From: Acidobacteriota bacterium
Lineage (GTDB): Bacteria > Actinomycetota > Acidimicrobiia > Acidimicrobiales > RAAP-2
Direction: 5' to 3'
Assembly (NCBI GenBank): GCA_018971185.1
Contig: JAGXBH010000002.1
Coordinates: forward strand, 48,977 to 112,976
Length of the DNA stretch: 64,000 bases
This document shows, in pieces, positions 1 to 8,892 of this stretch. Position 1 is the first letter of the stretch, and each line of letters begins with the position of its first letter. The notes under the pieces were generated by a model that was given only the letters and a program-made list of their open reading frames with translations, did no database searches and had not been told where the DNA came from. The translations under genes and the position numbers were made by a program.

Positions 1-1074
1 CAGTCCGAAGACGATCACCAGCCCGAGTGCGCGGTAGTACAAGATGACGTAGAGCAGGACCAGGACCAGACCCGCCAGACCCGCTCCGAGGCCCGCGATG
101 AGCGCGCTGTGCCCGAGGGTGGGTGAGACCGTCTGGGTGGTCAGGGGCTGCAGGCGAACGGGCAGCGCGCCGAACTCCATGGCGATCGCGAGGTTCTGCG
201 CCGAGGACTGCGTGAAGTTGCCCGAGATCTGGCCCTGTCCGGCGAAGCTGGTGAACGTCGTCGAGGCTGGCAGGATCAGGGGTGCCGACTGGATGACCCC
301 GTCGAGCTCGATGGCGACCTCCTGGTGGAAGTTGGCCTTGGCGACGGCGTCCCAGGCGGGGCTCCCCGCGCCGGTGAGGGTGTAGCTCACGACCCATTGG
401 CCGAGCGTGTCCTGGGTGGCGTAGGCCTTGCCGATCGCCTGACCGGTGAGTTGCGCGGGTCCGAGCAGGTAGCGCACCGCCGGGCTCGCGCCGAGCGTCG
501 GAAGGATCACCGGCTTGGAGGCGAGGTCCTCGGCCGGCGTCGTGGTGGCGATGTTGGAGAACGCCGGGTCGACACCCAGGGTGTTGGACGAGTAGCCGTT
601 CACCGAGTTGTTCGGCGTGACGGCCAGGTTGGCCGCGGTCATCGCGTAGGCGGAGCCACACGTGGGCATGGTGGCGTTGCCGATCGGCTTGGCCGTCTTC
701 GACGCCGGCGCGACCTGGCAGAGGACGGGACGGAAGTACAGCTGCGCCGTCTGGCCCACCAGCTTGAGGACGTTGCGCGCGTCCTTCACGCCCGGTGCGC
801 TCACCACGACATTCTTGCCCTGGATGTTGACGGTGGCGCCCGAGACGCCGAGTCCGTTCACGCGGTTGCTCAGGATCGTCACGACCTCGTTGAGCTGGGA
901 CTGCGTCGCCGGCGTCGTGGGCTTGTAGACCACCGAGAGGCCGCCCGCCAGGTCCAGACCGAGCTTGGGCCCCCATCCCAGGGACAATGTCGTCGCCAGG
1001 GAGCCGAAGCCAATGGCGATCGTCACGATGAGACTGACGATGAGCGACTTGCGAGAGACGACGGGACCCGCCAT
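1..1074 (-). CDS. secD: Protein translocase subunit SecD (partial, C-terminus outside window)
   Basis: SecD works with SecF and YajC at the SecYEG channel in the membrane and uses the proton gradient to help exported proteins through. Translating the minus strand from the ATG at 1074 gives an N-terminal membrane segment, then KLGLDLAGG (the SecD signature after TM1). A long extracellular P1 region follows, with GKAYATQD-like and ALPVRLQP segments, and TM2-4 begin near the window edge. The ATG shares one base with the yajC stop (TAATG), so translation is probably coupled. The 3' end runs off position 1; secF would be expected next. Identification is by family sequence and by the yajC-secD order. 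Confidence 0.93.
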   Translation of the reverse strand, partial: MAGPVVSRKSLIVSLIVTIAIGFGSLATTLSLGWGPKLGLDLAGGLSVVYKPTTPATQSQLNEVVTILSNRVNGLGVSGATVNIQGKNVVVSAPGVKDARNVLKLVGQTAQLYFRPVLCQVAPASKTAKPIGNATMPTCGSAYAMTAANLAVTPNNSVNGYSSNTLGVDPAFSNIATTTPAEDLASKPVILPTLGASPAVRYLLGPAQLTGQAIGKAYATQDTLGQWVVSYTLTGAGSPAWDAVAKANFHQEVAIELDGVIQSAPLILPASTTFTSFAGQGQISGNFTQSSAQNLAIAMEFGALPVRLQPLTTQTVSPTLGHSALIAGLGAGLAGLVLVLLYVILYYRALGLVIVFGL

Positions 1075-1436
1075 TACTTGTCGTCGCCCTCGTGCGAGGA
1101 GTCGTCGCTCTCGACGGTGTCGTCGTCGCTCGAGGGCGGCACCGGATCCATTCGCCCGGCGATCGCCGACGGGATGAAGTCCAGTTCCACCCCGCTCGCG
1201 GTGCGCAGCGTCACGCTCTCGTCGCTGCGACTGACGATGGTGCCGATGATGCCCCCGATTGTGCGAGCGCGCTCACCCACGTCGACCTGGCGGGCCTGGG
1301 CGCGGGCCGCCTTCTGCTTGCGGCTGCGCGGACGGAGGTAGAAGAAGTACAGACCACCGAAGATGATCACGTAGATGATGATGATCAGGGGGCTGCTGCT
1401 GCTCTTGGTGGCCGCAGCGGCTAATGCGTACAACAT
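1074..1436 (-). CDS. yajC: Preprotein translocase subunit YajC
   Basis: Small single-span accessory subunit of the SecDF-YajC complex, 120 aa. One hydrophobic helix (about residues 16-32) is followed by FYLRPRSRKQKAAR, the basic cytoplasmic flank typical of YajC, then a small beta domain with TIGGIIGTIVSR, where YajC proteins usually read GGI(V/I)G. The tail is rich in Asp, Ser and Glu. A GGAGG ribosome site lies 8 nt before the ATG. It sits between ruvB and secD, as in mycobacteria. Confidence 0.93.
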   Translation of the reverse strand: MLYALAAAATKSSSSPLIIIIYVIIFGGLYFFYLRPRSRKQKAARAQARQVDVGERARTIGGIIGTIVSRSDESVTLRTASGVELDFIPSAIAGRMDPVPPSSDDDTVESDDSSHEGDDK

Positions 1437-1491
1437 GGAAGTATCCTCCGTCGATAGACCAAAGAAACCCTAGTCGCTCGGGGCCGGGGCG

Positions 1492-2541
1492 TTAGACCAG
1501 ACCGCCCCCGGGGCGTCGGACGTTGAGGTGGGCGAACGCCTTGTCGGTGGCGACGCGCCCGCGCGGCGTCCTCGTCAAGAACCCCTCGCGCAACAGGTAG
1601 GGCTCGTAGGCGTCTTCGATCGTCGCGGGCTCCTCGCCACAAGCGTGCGACAACGTGCTCAGACCCACCGGCAACTGCGCGAACTGACCGCACAGGAGTC
1701 CGAGGATGCGTCGGTCGACCTTGTCCAGCCCCTGGTCGTCCACGCCGAACAGGTCGAGGGCCCGCGCCGCCAGTTCCTCGTCCACCTCCTCGTCTCCGCT
1801 CATGGCCGCGACGTCGCGCACCCGGCGAAGGAGGCGATTGGCGATGCGTGGCGTCCCACGCGAGCGCTGGGCGATGACCCCGGCGGCGTCGCCACGCAGC
1901 ACCACGTCGAGCAGACCGGCCGAGCGTTGCACGATCCGTCGCAACTCCTCACGCTCGTAGAGGTCCAACGCACCCACGAAACCGAAGCGGTCGCGAAGCG
2001 GCGCCGCGACCAGACCGGTGCGCGTGGTGGCCCCCACCAAGGTGAAGTTCGGCAGGTCGAGGCGGATCGAGCGCGCCGACGGACCTCGGCCGACCATGAC
2101 GTCGAGTCGTCGATCCTCCATCGCGAGATAGAGCACCTCCTCCACCGAGCGGGCCAGGCGATGGATCTCGTCGATGAAGAGGACCTCGCCCTCCTGCAGG
2201 TCGGTCAACAGCGCGACGAGGTCCCCGGGGCGCGCCAGTACCGGACCCGACGTCGCACGAAGTCCCGCACCCATCTCGCGCGCCACGATGCTCGCGAGCG
2301 AGGTCTTGCCCAGGCCCGGCGGGCCGGCGAAGAGGAGATGGTCGGGGCTCTGGCCGCGTGCCTTGGCGGCACCGAGCACGATGTGCAGATGGCTGACCAA
2401 CTCTCGTTGGCCCACGAACTCCTCGAGGGAACCAGGTCGCAGCGTCGTCTCGACACCGCGTTCGCCCTCGCTGGCCAACGGGGCGACGATGCTCGCGTCC
2501 GGGGCGGACGCGACACTGACGTCGATGTCGCGTCGGCTCAT
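1492..2541 (-). CDS. ruvB: Holliday junction branch migration helicase RuvB
   Basis: Hexameric AAA+ motor that pulls DNA through the RuvA-bound Holliday junction during recombination and repair. 349 aa. Walker A GPPGLGKT is at 73-80, Walker B DEIH at 124-127, and the sensor-1 region reads VGATTRTG. The C-terminal winged-helix domain ends with TPRGR, the usual RuvB DNA-binding motif. The start codon overlaps the end of ruvA by 4 bp (ATGA), so the three ruv genes form one translationally coupled unit in the order ruvC-ruvA-ruvB. Confidence 0.97.
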   Translation of the reverse strand: MSRRDIDVSVASAPDASIVAPLASEGERGVETTLRPGSLEEFVGQRELVSHLHIVLGAAKARGQSPDHLLFAGPPGLGKTSLASIVAREMGAGLRATSGPVLARPGDLVALLTDLQEGEVLFIDEIHRLARSVEEVLYLAMEDRRLDVMVGRGPSARSIRLDLPNFTLVGATTRTGLVAAPLRDRFGFVGALDLYEREELRRIVQRSAGLLDVVLRGDAAGVIAQRSRGTPRIANRLLRRVRDVAAMSGDEEVDEELAARALDLFGVDDQGLDKVDRRILGLLCGQFAQLPVGLSTLSHACGEEPATIEDAYEPYLLREGFLTRTPRGRVATDKAFAHLNVRRPGGGLV

Positions 2542-3104
2542 CGGCGCCCCAGATACTGCAGGGCGGCGCGCAAGGCGGCCGACTCCTCCTCGGGCAGGGT
2601 GACGCCCTCGAGCGCGTCACGGATCTCGCCGGCGCCGTAACCCAGTGAGCGCAAGGCCTCTTCGACGTCGCTCACCCGTGAGGGTCGAGGGGTGGGTGTG
2701 CTCGACGTCTCGGCCATCTTGCCGCGTAGTTCCAAGATGATGCGATTGGCGGTCTTCGCGCCGATCCCCGGGATTCGCGCCACGTGGGCGACGTCGCCGC
2801 CCTCGATGGCGCCGCGCAGTTCGGCGGTGGGCATGGTGCGCAGCGCCGCCAACGCGGTGGACGGACCGACGCCGGGCGTCGCGAGCAGGGTGGTGAAGAA
2901 CTCGCGGTCATCATTGGAGCGAAAGCCGTAGAGCACGATGGCGTCCGCACGCACCTGGGTGTGGATGAACAATTCGACCTCGTCACCCACGCGAAGGCTC
3001 TCGTCCGACGCCACGCTCACCTCGTAGCCCACCGCGTTGACGTCCACCACGAGGTCACCCGACGAGCGCAGGGAGATGATGCGCCCTCGTAGCCAGCCGA
3101 TCAC
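2538..3104 (-). CDS. ruvA: Holliday junction DNA helicase subunit RuvA
   Basis: Tetrameric protein that binds the four-way junction and loads RuvB. 188 aa. It starts MIGWLRGRI, the N-terminal OB fold. Helix-hairpin-helix motifs follow around TPGVGPSTALAAL and IPGIGAKTANRI, which bind DNA backbone. The C-terminal domain III (about 140-188) contacts RuvB. It overlaps ruvC by 4 bp upstream and ruvB by 4 bp downstream. Confidence 0.96.
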   Translation of the reverse strand: MIGWLRGRIISLRSSGDLVVDVNAVGYEVSVASDESLRVGDEVELFIHTQVRADAIVLYGFRSNDDREFFTTLLATPGVGPSTALAALRTMPTAELRGAIEGGDVAHVARIPGIGAKTANRIILELRGKMAETSSTPTPRPSRVSDVEEALRSLGYGAGEIRDALEGVTLPEEESAALRAALQYLGRR

Positions 3105-3607
3105 GTCGCCGCCACGAATCGTCGCTCCACCCGTTCGGTGACGAAGTAGGTGATGGCCAGCCCGAGCGCGTCGGCCGCGTCCGCGGGCGAGGGTACGTTG
3201 GCGAGGCCGCAGAGTTGCGCCACCATGCTCTGGACCTGCGCCTTGGACGCCGCTCCGTAGCCGGTCACCGCCAGCTTCACCTCCTGGGCGGTGAACTGGC
3301 GCACCGCCAGCCCCCGCGCTCCCGCCAAACCCACGGCGATGCCGCTCGCCTGGGCCACCGGGATGGCGGTGCGGGCATTGCGCTGGAAGAACACCCTCTC
3401 CACGACCACGGCCTGGGGTCGGAACTCGTCGATCACCGAGGCGAGGTCCGAGTGGATCTGGGCCAGACGTGACTCGACCGGGCTCGATGCCTCGGTCTCC
3501 AGGACCCCGGCGCGCACCGCCCGGAACGACTCGACACCCTCGAGGGCCCCCTCGACGAGAGCGAAGCCGCAGCGCGTCAATCCAGGGTCGATGCCGAGTA
3601 CGAACAT
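3101..3607 (-). CDS. ruvC: Crossover junction endodeoxyribonuclease RuvC
   Basis: Resolvase that nicks Holliday junctions symmetrically. 168 aa, close to the family norm. The acidic active site is complete: D7 in GIDPGLTRCG, E70 in VVVERVFFQ, and D143/D146 in PADAADALGLA. First gene of the ruvCAB unit. The 74-nt gap to the upstream yebC holds a possible stem-loop. Confidence 0.96.
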   Translation of the reverse strand: MFVLGIDPGLTRCGFALVEGALEGVESFRAVRAGVLETEASSPVESRLAQIHSDLASVIDEFRPQAVVVERVFFQRNARTAIPVAQASGIAVGLAGARGLAVRQFTAQEVKLAVTGYGAASKAQVQSMVAQLCGLANVPSPADAADALGLAITYFVTERVERRFVAAT

Positions 3608-3617
3608 ACGTTCGATT

Positions 3618-3656
3618 GTACCAAGCGCTTCCCCCGGTCAGGGGGATTCGTGGTAC
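3618..3656 (-). terminator. Possible stem-loop between yebC and ruvC
   Basis: An outer stem (3618-3623 with 3651-3656) encloses an inner 6-bp G/C stem (3630-3635 with 3641-3646) around a 5-nt loop. It lies between the yebC stop and the ruvC start and has no U-tract. It could weaken read-through from yebC or act as an RNA processing site; the sequence does not say which. Confidence 0.35.
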
Positions 3657-3681
3657 CCCCGGCGGCCGAGGGTCCGCGCGA

Positions 3682-4431
3682 TCACCCCTCGAAGTTGGCG
3701 AGGACCTCGTCGGAGATGTCGAAGTTCGCGTACACGTTCTGGACGTCGTCGTGGTCGTCGATGGCGTCCATCAGGCGAAGGACCTTCTTCGCCTCACCCT
3801 CGTCGTCCACGGGGATCAAGTTCTGGGGGACCAGCGTGAGATCCGCGCTCAGGACCACCAGGCCGAAGCCTTCGAGGGAATCACGAACGGCGCCCAACTG
3901 GGAGGGATCGGTCGTGACCATGAAGTTCTCGCCCTGGGGGCTGAAGTTCTCGGCCCCTGCCTCGAGGACCCACTCGAGCAGCTGGTCCTCGTCGAGGGGG
4001 CCCTTCACCTCGAGCAGGCCCTTGCGGTCGAACTGCCAGGAGACCGCTCCGGGTTCGGCGATATTGCCCCCGTTCTTGGAGAGGAGGTGCTTGATCTCCG
4101 CGCTGGTGCGGTTGCGATTGTCGGTGAGGGTCTCGATGATGATCGCGACGCCACCGGGGGCGTAGCCCTCGTAGGAGATCGCCTCGTAGCGCACGCCCTC
4201 GAGCTCGCCGGTGCCGCGCTTGATCGCGCGTTCGATGGTATCGATGGGCACCGAGGACTCGCGCGCCTTTTGGAACATCGTTCGCAGCGCGGCGTTGGCC
4301 GCGGGGTCCCCACCGCCCTCGCGGGCCGCGACCTCCACCTGGCGGATGAGTTTCGCGAACACCTTGGCGCGCGCGCTGTCTTTGGCACCCTTGCGGTGCT
4401 TCGTGGTCGCCCACTTCGAATGGCCGGACAT
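3682..4431 (-). CDS. yebC: YebC/TACO1-family regulatory or translation factor
   Basis: 249-aa YebC/PmpR protein. The N-terminus (SGHSKWATTKHRKGAKD) is the family hallmark, followed by YEGYAPGG(V/I)A and the three-domain arrangement with an acidic cleft. Members have been described as DNA-binding regulators and, more recently, as factors that relieve ribosome stalling on proline-rich stretches. The ruvC-yebC pairing is widespread. A GGAGG site precedes the ATG. Which role applies here cannot be told from sequence. Confidence 0.94.
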   Translation of the reverse strand: MSGHSKWATTKHRKGAKDSARAKVFAKLIRQVEVAAREGGGDPAANAALRTMFQKARESSVPIDTIERAIKRGTGELEGVRYEAISYEGYAPGGVAIIIETLTDNRNRTSAEIKHLLSKNGGNIAEPGAVSWQFDRKGLLEVKGPLDEDQLLEWVLEAGAENFSPQGENFMVTTDPSQLGAVRDSLEGFGLVVLSADLTLVPQNLIPVDDEGEAKKVLRLMDAIDDHDDVQNVYANFDISDEVLANFEG

Positions 4432-4459
4432 GCTTCCTCCTGCCCGCTTTAGGGCGTAG

Positions 4460-5059
4460 TCATCGTAACGCTTCGCGCAGGGCGTCGAGGAACAACCCGT
4501 GGACCAGCACGTCGCTCGTGAGTTCGGGGTGGAACGAGCAGCCCCACGCCGCGCCTTGGCGCACGAGCACGGGATGCGCGCCAGTGCCGTCGCCGTGATC
4601 GTGCGTGGCCAGAACGTTCACCCCGGGGCCGAAGGACTCGATGCGCGGGGCACGGATGAACACGCCGGGCACGGTGCCACGTTCGCCGATCTCGATGGGG
4701 GCTTCGAAGCTCGCGATCTGGCGGCCGTAGCCGTTTCGCCGCACGGCGACGTCCAACGCCTTGAAGCTCCACTGGTCGTCCCTGCCGTCGAGCACGCGCT
4801 CGGCGAGCAGTATCAGTCCCGCGCAGGTACCAAAGACGGGCAGACCATCGCCGATCAGCGTCGCCAGGGGTTCACGCAGCCCCGAGGTGACCAGCAGATG
4901 GCCGATCGCCGTCGACTCGCCGCCGGGGATAATCAGTCCCTCAATACCCTCGAGGTCACTCGTGCGACGGATTCGTCGCGCTGCGACGCCGAGGTTCTCG
5001 AGCGTCGCGACGTGCTCGCGCACGTCGCCCTGCAGCGACAAGACGCCGATGGGCCGCAT
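4460..5059 (-). CDS. pdxT: Pyridoxal 5'-phosphate synthase glutaminase subunit PdxT
   Basis: Class I glutamine amidotransferase that releases ammonia from glutamine and passes it to PdxS for vitamin B6 synthesis. From the ATG at 5059 the protein is 199 aa. The triad is visible: the nucleophile Cys in VFGTCAGL (C79) and the His/Glu pair in SFHPELTSD (H177, E179). The glutamine-site motif GGEST is also present. TTG and GTG codons 3-6 nt further upstream are possible alternative starts. The chosen ATG shares one base with the pdxS stop (TGATG). Confidence 0.95.
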   Translation of the reverse strand: MRPIGVLSLQGDVREHVATLENLGVAARRIRRTSDLEGIEGLIIPGGESTAIGHLLVTSGLREPLATLIGDGLPVFGTCAGLILLAERVLDGRDDQWSFKALDVAVRRNGYGRQIASFEAPIEIGERGTVPGVFIRAPRIESFGPGVNVLATHDHGDGTGAHPVLVRQGAAWGCSFHPELTSDVLVHGLFLDALREALR

Positions 5060-5955
5060 CACCAACCGCGTTCGGCCAATCGCTGCTCCAGTGACGCGGT
5101 CTCGGCGCCGCGCATCGCCGCGCCCAGTCCGGTGGACACCTTGGCGACGATGGCCGCGTCCTCGAAGTGCGTCGTGGCTTCCACGATCGCCTTGGCCATG
5201 CGCACCGGGTCCTCGCTCTTGAAGATACCCGAACCGACGAACACCGCCTCGGCGCCCAACTGCAGGACCAGCGAGGCGTCCGCCGGCGTCGAGATCCCTC
5301 CCGCACAGAACAGCGGGACCGGCAGCTTGCCCGTCGCCGCCACCTCCTGGACGAGGGCCACGGGCGCCTGGAGGTCCTTGGCGAGGGCGAAGAGCTCAGA
5401 AGGGTCGGCGCTCGAGAGTCGACGCATCTGGGCGTTGATGGTGCGCAAGTGACGCACCGCCTCGACGACGTTGCCGGTTCCGGCCTCGCCCTTGGAGCGG
5501 ATGAGACACGCCCCCTCGGCGATGCGCCGCAACGCCTCACCCAAGTTGGTGGCGCCGCAGACGAAGGGCACGGTGAAATCCCACTTGTCGATGTGGTTCT
5601 CCTCGTCGGCCGGGGTCAGCACCTCGGACTCGTCGATGTAGTCGACGTCGAGGGCCTGAAGGATCTGGGCCTCGGCGAAATGGCCGATACGCGCCTTGGC
5701 CATCACCGGGATCGTGACGCTGGCCTGGATCTCCTGGATCATCTGGGGGTCGCTCATACGGGCCACTCCCCCGTCACGGCGAATGTCCGAAGGTACGCGC
5801 TCGAGGGCCATCACCGCCACGGCTCCCGCGTCCTCGGCGATCTTCGCCTGTTCGGGATTGACGACGTCCATGATGACGCCGCCGCGCAACATGTCGGCCA
5901 GACCGCGCTTGACGAGTGCCGAACCGACGCTAGAGGGGGTGAGGGATGAGGTCAT
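5059..5955 (-). CDS. pdxS: Pyridoxal 5'-phosphate synthase lyase subunit PdxS
   Basis: Builds PLP directly from ribose 5-phosphate, glyceraldehyde 3-phosphate and PdxT-derived ammonia; forms dodecamers. 298 aa TIM barrel. Active-site D30 lies in GVIMDV, the imine-forming K87 in VMAKARIG and K155 in [18 protein letters not shown] box lies 7 nt before the ATG and may drive a short-leader transcript. It is followed immediately by pdxT. Confidence 0.97.
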   Translation of the reverse strand: MTSSLTPSSVGSALVKRGLADMLRGGVIMDVVNPEQAKIAEDAGAVAVMALERVPSDIRRDGGVARMSDPQMIQEIQASVTIPVMAKARIGHFAEAQILQALDVDYIDESEVLTPADEENHIDKWDFTVPFVCGATNLGEALRRIAEGACLIRSKGEAGTGNVVEAVRHLRTINAQMRRLSSADPSELFALAKDLQAPVALVQEVAATGKLPVPLFCAGGISTPADASLVLQLGAEAVFVGSGIFKSEDPVRMAKAIVEATTHFEDAAIVAKVSTGLGAAMRGAETASLEQRLAERGW

Positions 5956-5982
5956 GGCCCCAAGCCTAATAGAGGCGTGAAC

Positions 5983-6885
5983 CTACCATTCCTCGAGGGC
6001 GAGCGCGCGAAGCTCGACGTCGTCGAGGTCGGACAGGTCACGTGTCGTGCGGTCGCTCCACACGTTGAACCAGACGAAGCGCCATTTGTCGTACTGCGCC
6101 GACGTGAAGAACGACGACGTGGGCATCGCCTCACGCGCGCACTTCCTCAGGGCGCCCGCGAGACCCAGGGGGTAGCGAATGGCGGCGGCGGCCACCTCGT
6201 CGGCGCGATACGCGAGGCCCGCGCCGGCGATGTCGCGACGGGTGGCCGGCGCCACGTTGCCCAGCGCCGACATGCTCTCGCGCGCGAGGATGCCCAATCG
6301 CTGTCGCGCGAGACAGTGCGCGACGACCCCTTCGAGCTCGATGAGCTCGAAGTCACGCATCAAAGAACTGGTCACGAAGAACGAGTACGAGGCGCCGTTG
6401 GGCACCAGTGCCGCGTTGTAGCCCGCGTCGTCGACGATGACGGCGTTCACCGCGTCCACGCCGAAGGTCGCCGTCAGGCGGTCGAGCACCGTGACGAGTC
6501 GCTGTCGGTCCTTGGTGGTCCCCCCGGTGCTGAAGGCCCCGAGGAACTCGTCACCCAGGTGCGCGGCGCGCTCCTCGAACCGGGCACTCGCGCCGCGCAG
6601 GGCCAGAGCGGCACCCGCGGCCACGACGAGCGCCACGACGACGAACCAGACGGAGACGACCATTCCGACGAGCGCGGCCACGACCAGCGCGGCGCCCGCG
6701 TAGGCGACCGGCAGCGAACGGCGCATCGCGTAGCGGTGGGCGGCGTCGAGGTGGGACTGTCGTTCAGCGCTCGAAGGGGCGTAGGGGTTCTGCCAGGTGG
6801 GGTCGAGGACCGCCTCCACGTGGCGCGGTCCGCGTTGTCGCGAGGACGAGGCGCGACGAGAACGCGAACTCTGCTTGGTGGCCAT
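5983..6885 (-). CDS. M48-like membrane protein with degenerate zinc motif
   Basis: 300 aa: a basic N-terminus, a pair of hydrophobic helices (about 58-97), then a soluble domain. The local pattern LIELEGVVAHCLARQRLG resembles the M48/HtpX helix in which HExxH binds zinc, but here it reads H190-C-L-A-R194. The catalytic Glu and second His are both gone, so it is unlikely to be an active metalloprotease of that type. It lies 4 nt after pimA and 27 nt before pdxS in the same operon. Family assignment rests on this motif and the layout, so it is tentative; function unknown. Confidence 0.6.
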   Translation of the reverse strand: MATKQSSRSRRASSSRQRGPRHVEAVLDPTWQNPYAPSSAERQSHLDAAHRYAMRRSLPVAYAGAALVVAALVGMVVSVWFVVVALVVAAGAALALRGASARFEERAAHLGDEFLGAFSTGGTTKDRQRLVTVLDRLTATFGVDAVNAVIVDDAGYNAALVPNGASYSFFVTSSLMRDFELIELEGVVAHCLARQRLGILARESMSALGNVAPATRRDIAGAGLAYRADEVAAAAIRYPLGLAGALRKCAREAMPTSSFFTSAQYDKWRFVWFNVWSDRTTRDLSDLDDVELRALALEEW

Positions 6886-6889
6886 ACCC

Positions 6890-8011
6890 TCAGGCTACCC
6901 CAGGTCGGTAAATCTCCCGCGCCCGCGCGTACTGCGCCACGTACTCGTCCACGAGCTGGCGCATCGACCATCGTTCGGCGTACTCTCTGGCCCCACGGAT
7001 CGTGGCGTCGTCGCGCGATCCCAGCGCCGTCGCTATCGCCCGTTCGAGGTCCGCGGCGTCGCCCGGCGAGAAGAGCACCGCGTGCGAACCGGCGGCGTCG
7101 CGGTAGCCGGGGATGTCGCTCGCCACGACCCGGGTGCCCGCGGCCATCGCCTCGAGCAACACCAGGCCGAAGGACTCGCCGTGGGTGGCGGGAGCGAGCA
7201 CGACGCTCGCGCGCCGGTACCAGCGCCGCTTGTCCTCGTCGGAGAGCGCTCCCAGGAACTCGATGGCGGGGTCGGCGTTCGCCAACCGCTGCAGAGAGGC
7301 GCGTTCGGGTCCCTCGCCCACGACGACGAGTCGCCAGCGTTCACCACCGAGCGCGTTGTGGTCGCGCACCGCGGTGACCGCGGTGGCGACACCCTTACGC
7401 TCCTCGAGGCGTCCGACGACCACGAGGGTCAGCGTCGCACTGGACTCTCGCGGGAACTGGGTGAACCGATCGGTCTCGAAGCCGTTGTAGAGCACGAGCG
7501 GGTCGACGCCGTACGCCGAGCGAGCCGTGTCGGCGGCCTGGCGCGACACCGCGATGCACACGTCGAGGTGTCGGACCCATCGTCGCAATAGGGGCCGGGT
7601 CAGGGACAGCGCCGGTCCCGTGCCGCTGCGGTGGAAGGTGGCCACGGCCGCAGCGCGGTGCGCGCGCAAGGTGCCCCACCCCAGCCGCGGCGCGAAGGGC
7701 TCGTGGAAGTGCACCACGTCGGGCGCGAAGTCGCGAACGTGCGCCGACGCCAGGCGCGAGGCCTTCGCCGACAGGGTCAAGGGCGCACGAGATCCGTTGG
7801 CGCGCACGCTGACGAGCGCGCCGAGGCGAACCACGCGCGCGGGGGTGTCGAGGAGGGAGTCGTCGGAGTCGTCGGGTGCGAGGACCTGGACCTCGAACCC
7901 TCGACGCGACAATTCGCGGCTCATGGCCAGGACCTGTTCCTGCACGCCGCCGAAGACGCTCAGGGCGTAGGGCGAGATGAGGGTGACGCGGTTGATCTCG
8001 TCGCCGCTCAC
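6890..8011 (-). CDS. pimA: GT4 phosphatidylinositol mannosyltransferase, PimA-like
   Basis: Transfers the first mannose from GDP-mannose to phosphatidylinositol at the cytoplasmic face, starting PIM/lipomannan synthesis. The GTG at 8011 overlaps the acyltransferase stop by 4 bp (GTGA) and gives 373 aa. The N-terminus VTLISPYALSVFGGVQEQV matches the PimA acceptor-domain start with its GGVQ loop. The C-terminal Rossmann domain has VVVGRLEERKG and the EX7E motif in HGESFGLVLLEAMAAG. The pgsA-patA-pimA order is the mycobacterial PIM cluster. Substrate is inferred from context. Confidence 0.85.
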   Translation of the reverse strand: MSGDEINRVTLISPYALSVFGGVQEQVLAMSRELSRRGFEVQVLAPDDSDDSLLDTPARVVRLGALVSVRANGSRAPLTLSAKASRLASAHVRDFAPDVVHFHEPFAPRLGWGTLRAHRAAAVATFHRSGTGPALSLTRPLLRRWVRHLDVCIAVSRQAADTARSAYGVDPLVLYNGFETDRFTQFPRESSATLTLVVVGRLEERKGVATAVTAVRDHNALGGERWRLVVVGEGPERASLQRLANADPAIEFLGALSDEDKRRWYRRASVVLAPATHGESFGLVLLEAMAAGTRVVASDIPGYRDAAGSHAVLFSPGDAADLERAIATALGSRDDATIRGAREYAERWSMRQLVDEYVAQYARAREIYRPGVA

Positions 8012-8889
8012 GTCGCCTCGAACCGGTCCTCGAGGACGTGCCACTGTTCGGGGGCCCGTCGAATCAGGTCCTCGAGCTCGTGGGCCACCATCTGGGTGAG
8101 CCGCGTGACGTCGTCGCGGAGCCGCCCGGTTCGCTCGACGGGCAACGGCGGGGTCACCACCGCGAAATGGTCGTCGCCGGGTCCCATGTAGCACGCGGCC
8201 GCGACCAGCGCCGCGCCCGAGCGTAACGCGAGGGTGGCGGGGCCCCCGGGAAGGGTGACGCGTCGCGAGAAGAAGTCGACCTCGATCCCCCCACCTTGGA
8301 TGTCGCGGTCGCACAGCAGTCCGACCACCCCACCATCCCTGAGCACCTGGAGCAGGCGTCCACTGGCCTGGGCGTTGAGTCCCTCGACGTGGATCCCGAT
8401 TGATTCGCGTTTCGCCTTGAACCAGTCGAAGAGATCAGCCGGTTCGAGTTCCTCGGCCACCGCCGTCATCGGCATCCCCAGGGTGGAGATGTAGGAGCCG
8501 CCCCACTCCCACGAGCCGATGTGGGGCAGGGCGACGACCACGCCGCGTCCCCGGGCGAAGGCGTCCTCGAGGTGCTCGAGACCCTCGGCGATGCGAAAGC
8601 GCCGAGTGATCGCGTCGCGACCCAGTGCGGGGAGCTTCGCACCCTCAGCCCAGTACTGCCCGTAGTGGGCGAAACCGCGCCGCACGTAGCGCTCCAGGAC
8701 GAGGGGGTCGATGGGAGCGTCACCCGCCAGCACTCGCGCCAGGTTCTTCTCGAGGTGGGCGCGACTCGGCGAGCGCGAGCCGATCACCCGTGCCGCCCAA
8801 CGTGCACCCGCGACGTCGACGCGCTCGGGCAGGCGTTCGATCACCGTGGCGAGTGACTTGAACAGCAGGACCTTCGTTCGTGGGTCCAC
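8008..8889 (-). CDS. patA: Phosphatidylinositol mannoside acyltransferase, PatA-like (LpxL/HtrB family)
   Basis: Would acylate the mannose of PIM at the inner membrane. 293 aa. LPHIGSWEWGG carries the HX4E acyltransferase motif (H123, E128), and GLLCDRDIQGGGIEVDFF and LPGGPATLALRSGA match the conserved LpxL-family blocks. It lies between pgsA (3-nt gap) and pimA (4-bp overlap), which argues for PIM rather than lipid A as substrate; nothing else for lipid A is seen here. Confidence 0.85.
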   Translation of the reverse strand: MDPRTKVLLFKSLATVIERLPERVDVAGARWAARVIGSRSPSRAHLEKNLARVLAGDAPIDPLVLERYVRRGFAHYGQYWAEGAKLPALGRDAITRRFRIAEGLEHLEDAFARGRGVVVALPHIGSWEWGGSYISTLGMPMTAVAEELEPADLFDWFKAKRESIGIHVEGLNAQASGRLLQVLRDGGVVGLLCDRDIQGGGIEVDFFSRRVTLPGGPATLALRSGAALVAAACYMGPGDDHFAVVTPPLPVERTGRLRDDVTRLTQMVAHELEDLIRRAPEQWHVLEDRFEAT

Positions 8890-8892
8890 GGC

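Noticed and set aside
2174..2602. Long open frames opposite ruvB, and similar frames opposite most genes
   Set aside because: High-GC coding DNA gives long antisense frames; these lack known motifs and sit opposite well-identified genes.
8008..8889. Lipid A acyltransferase LpxL
   Set aside because: No other lipid A gene is present and the pgsA-pimA context points to PIM acylation.
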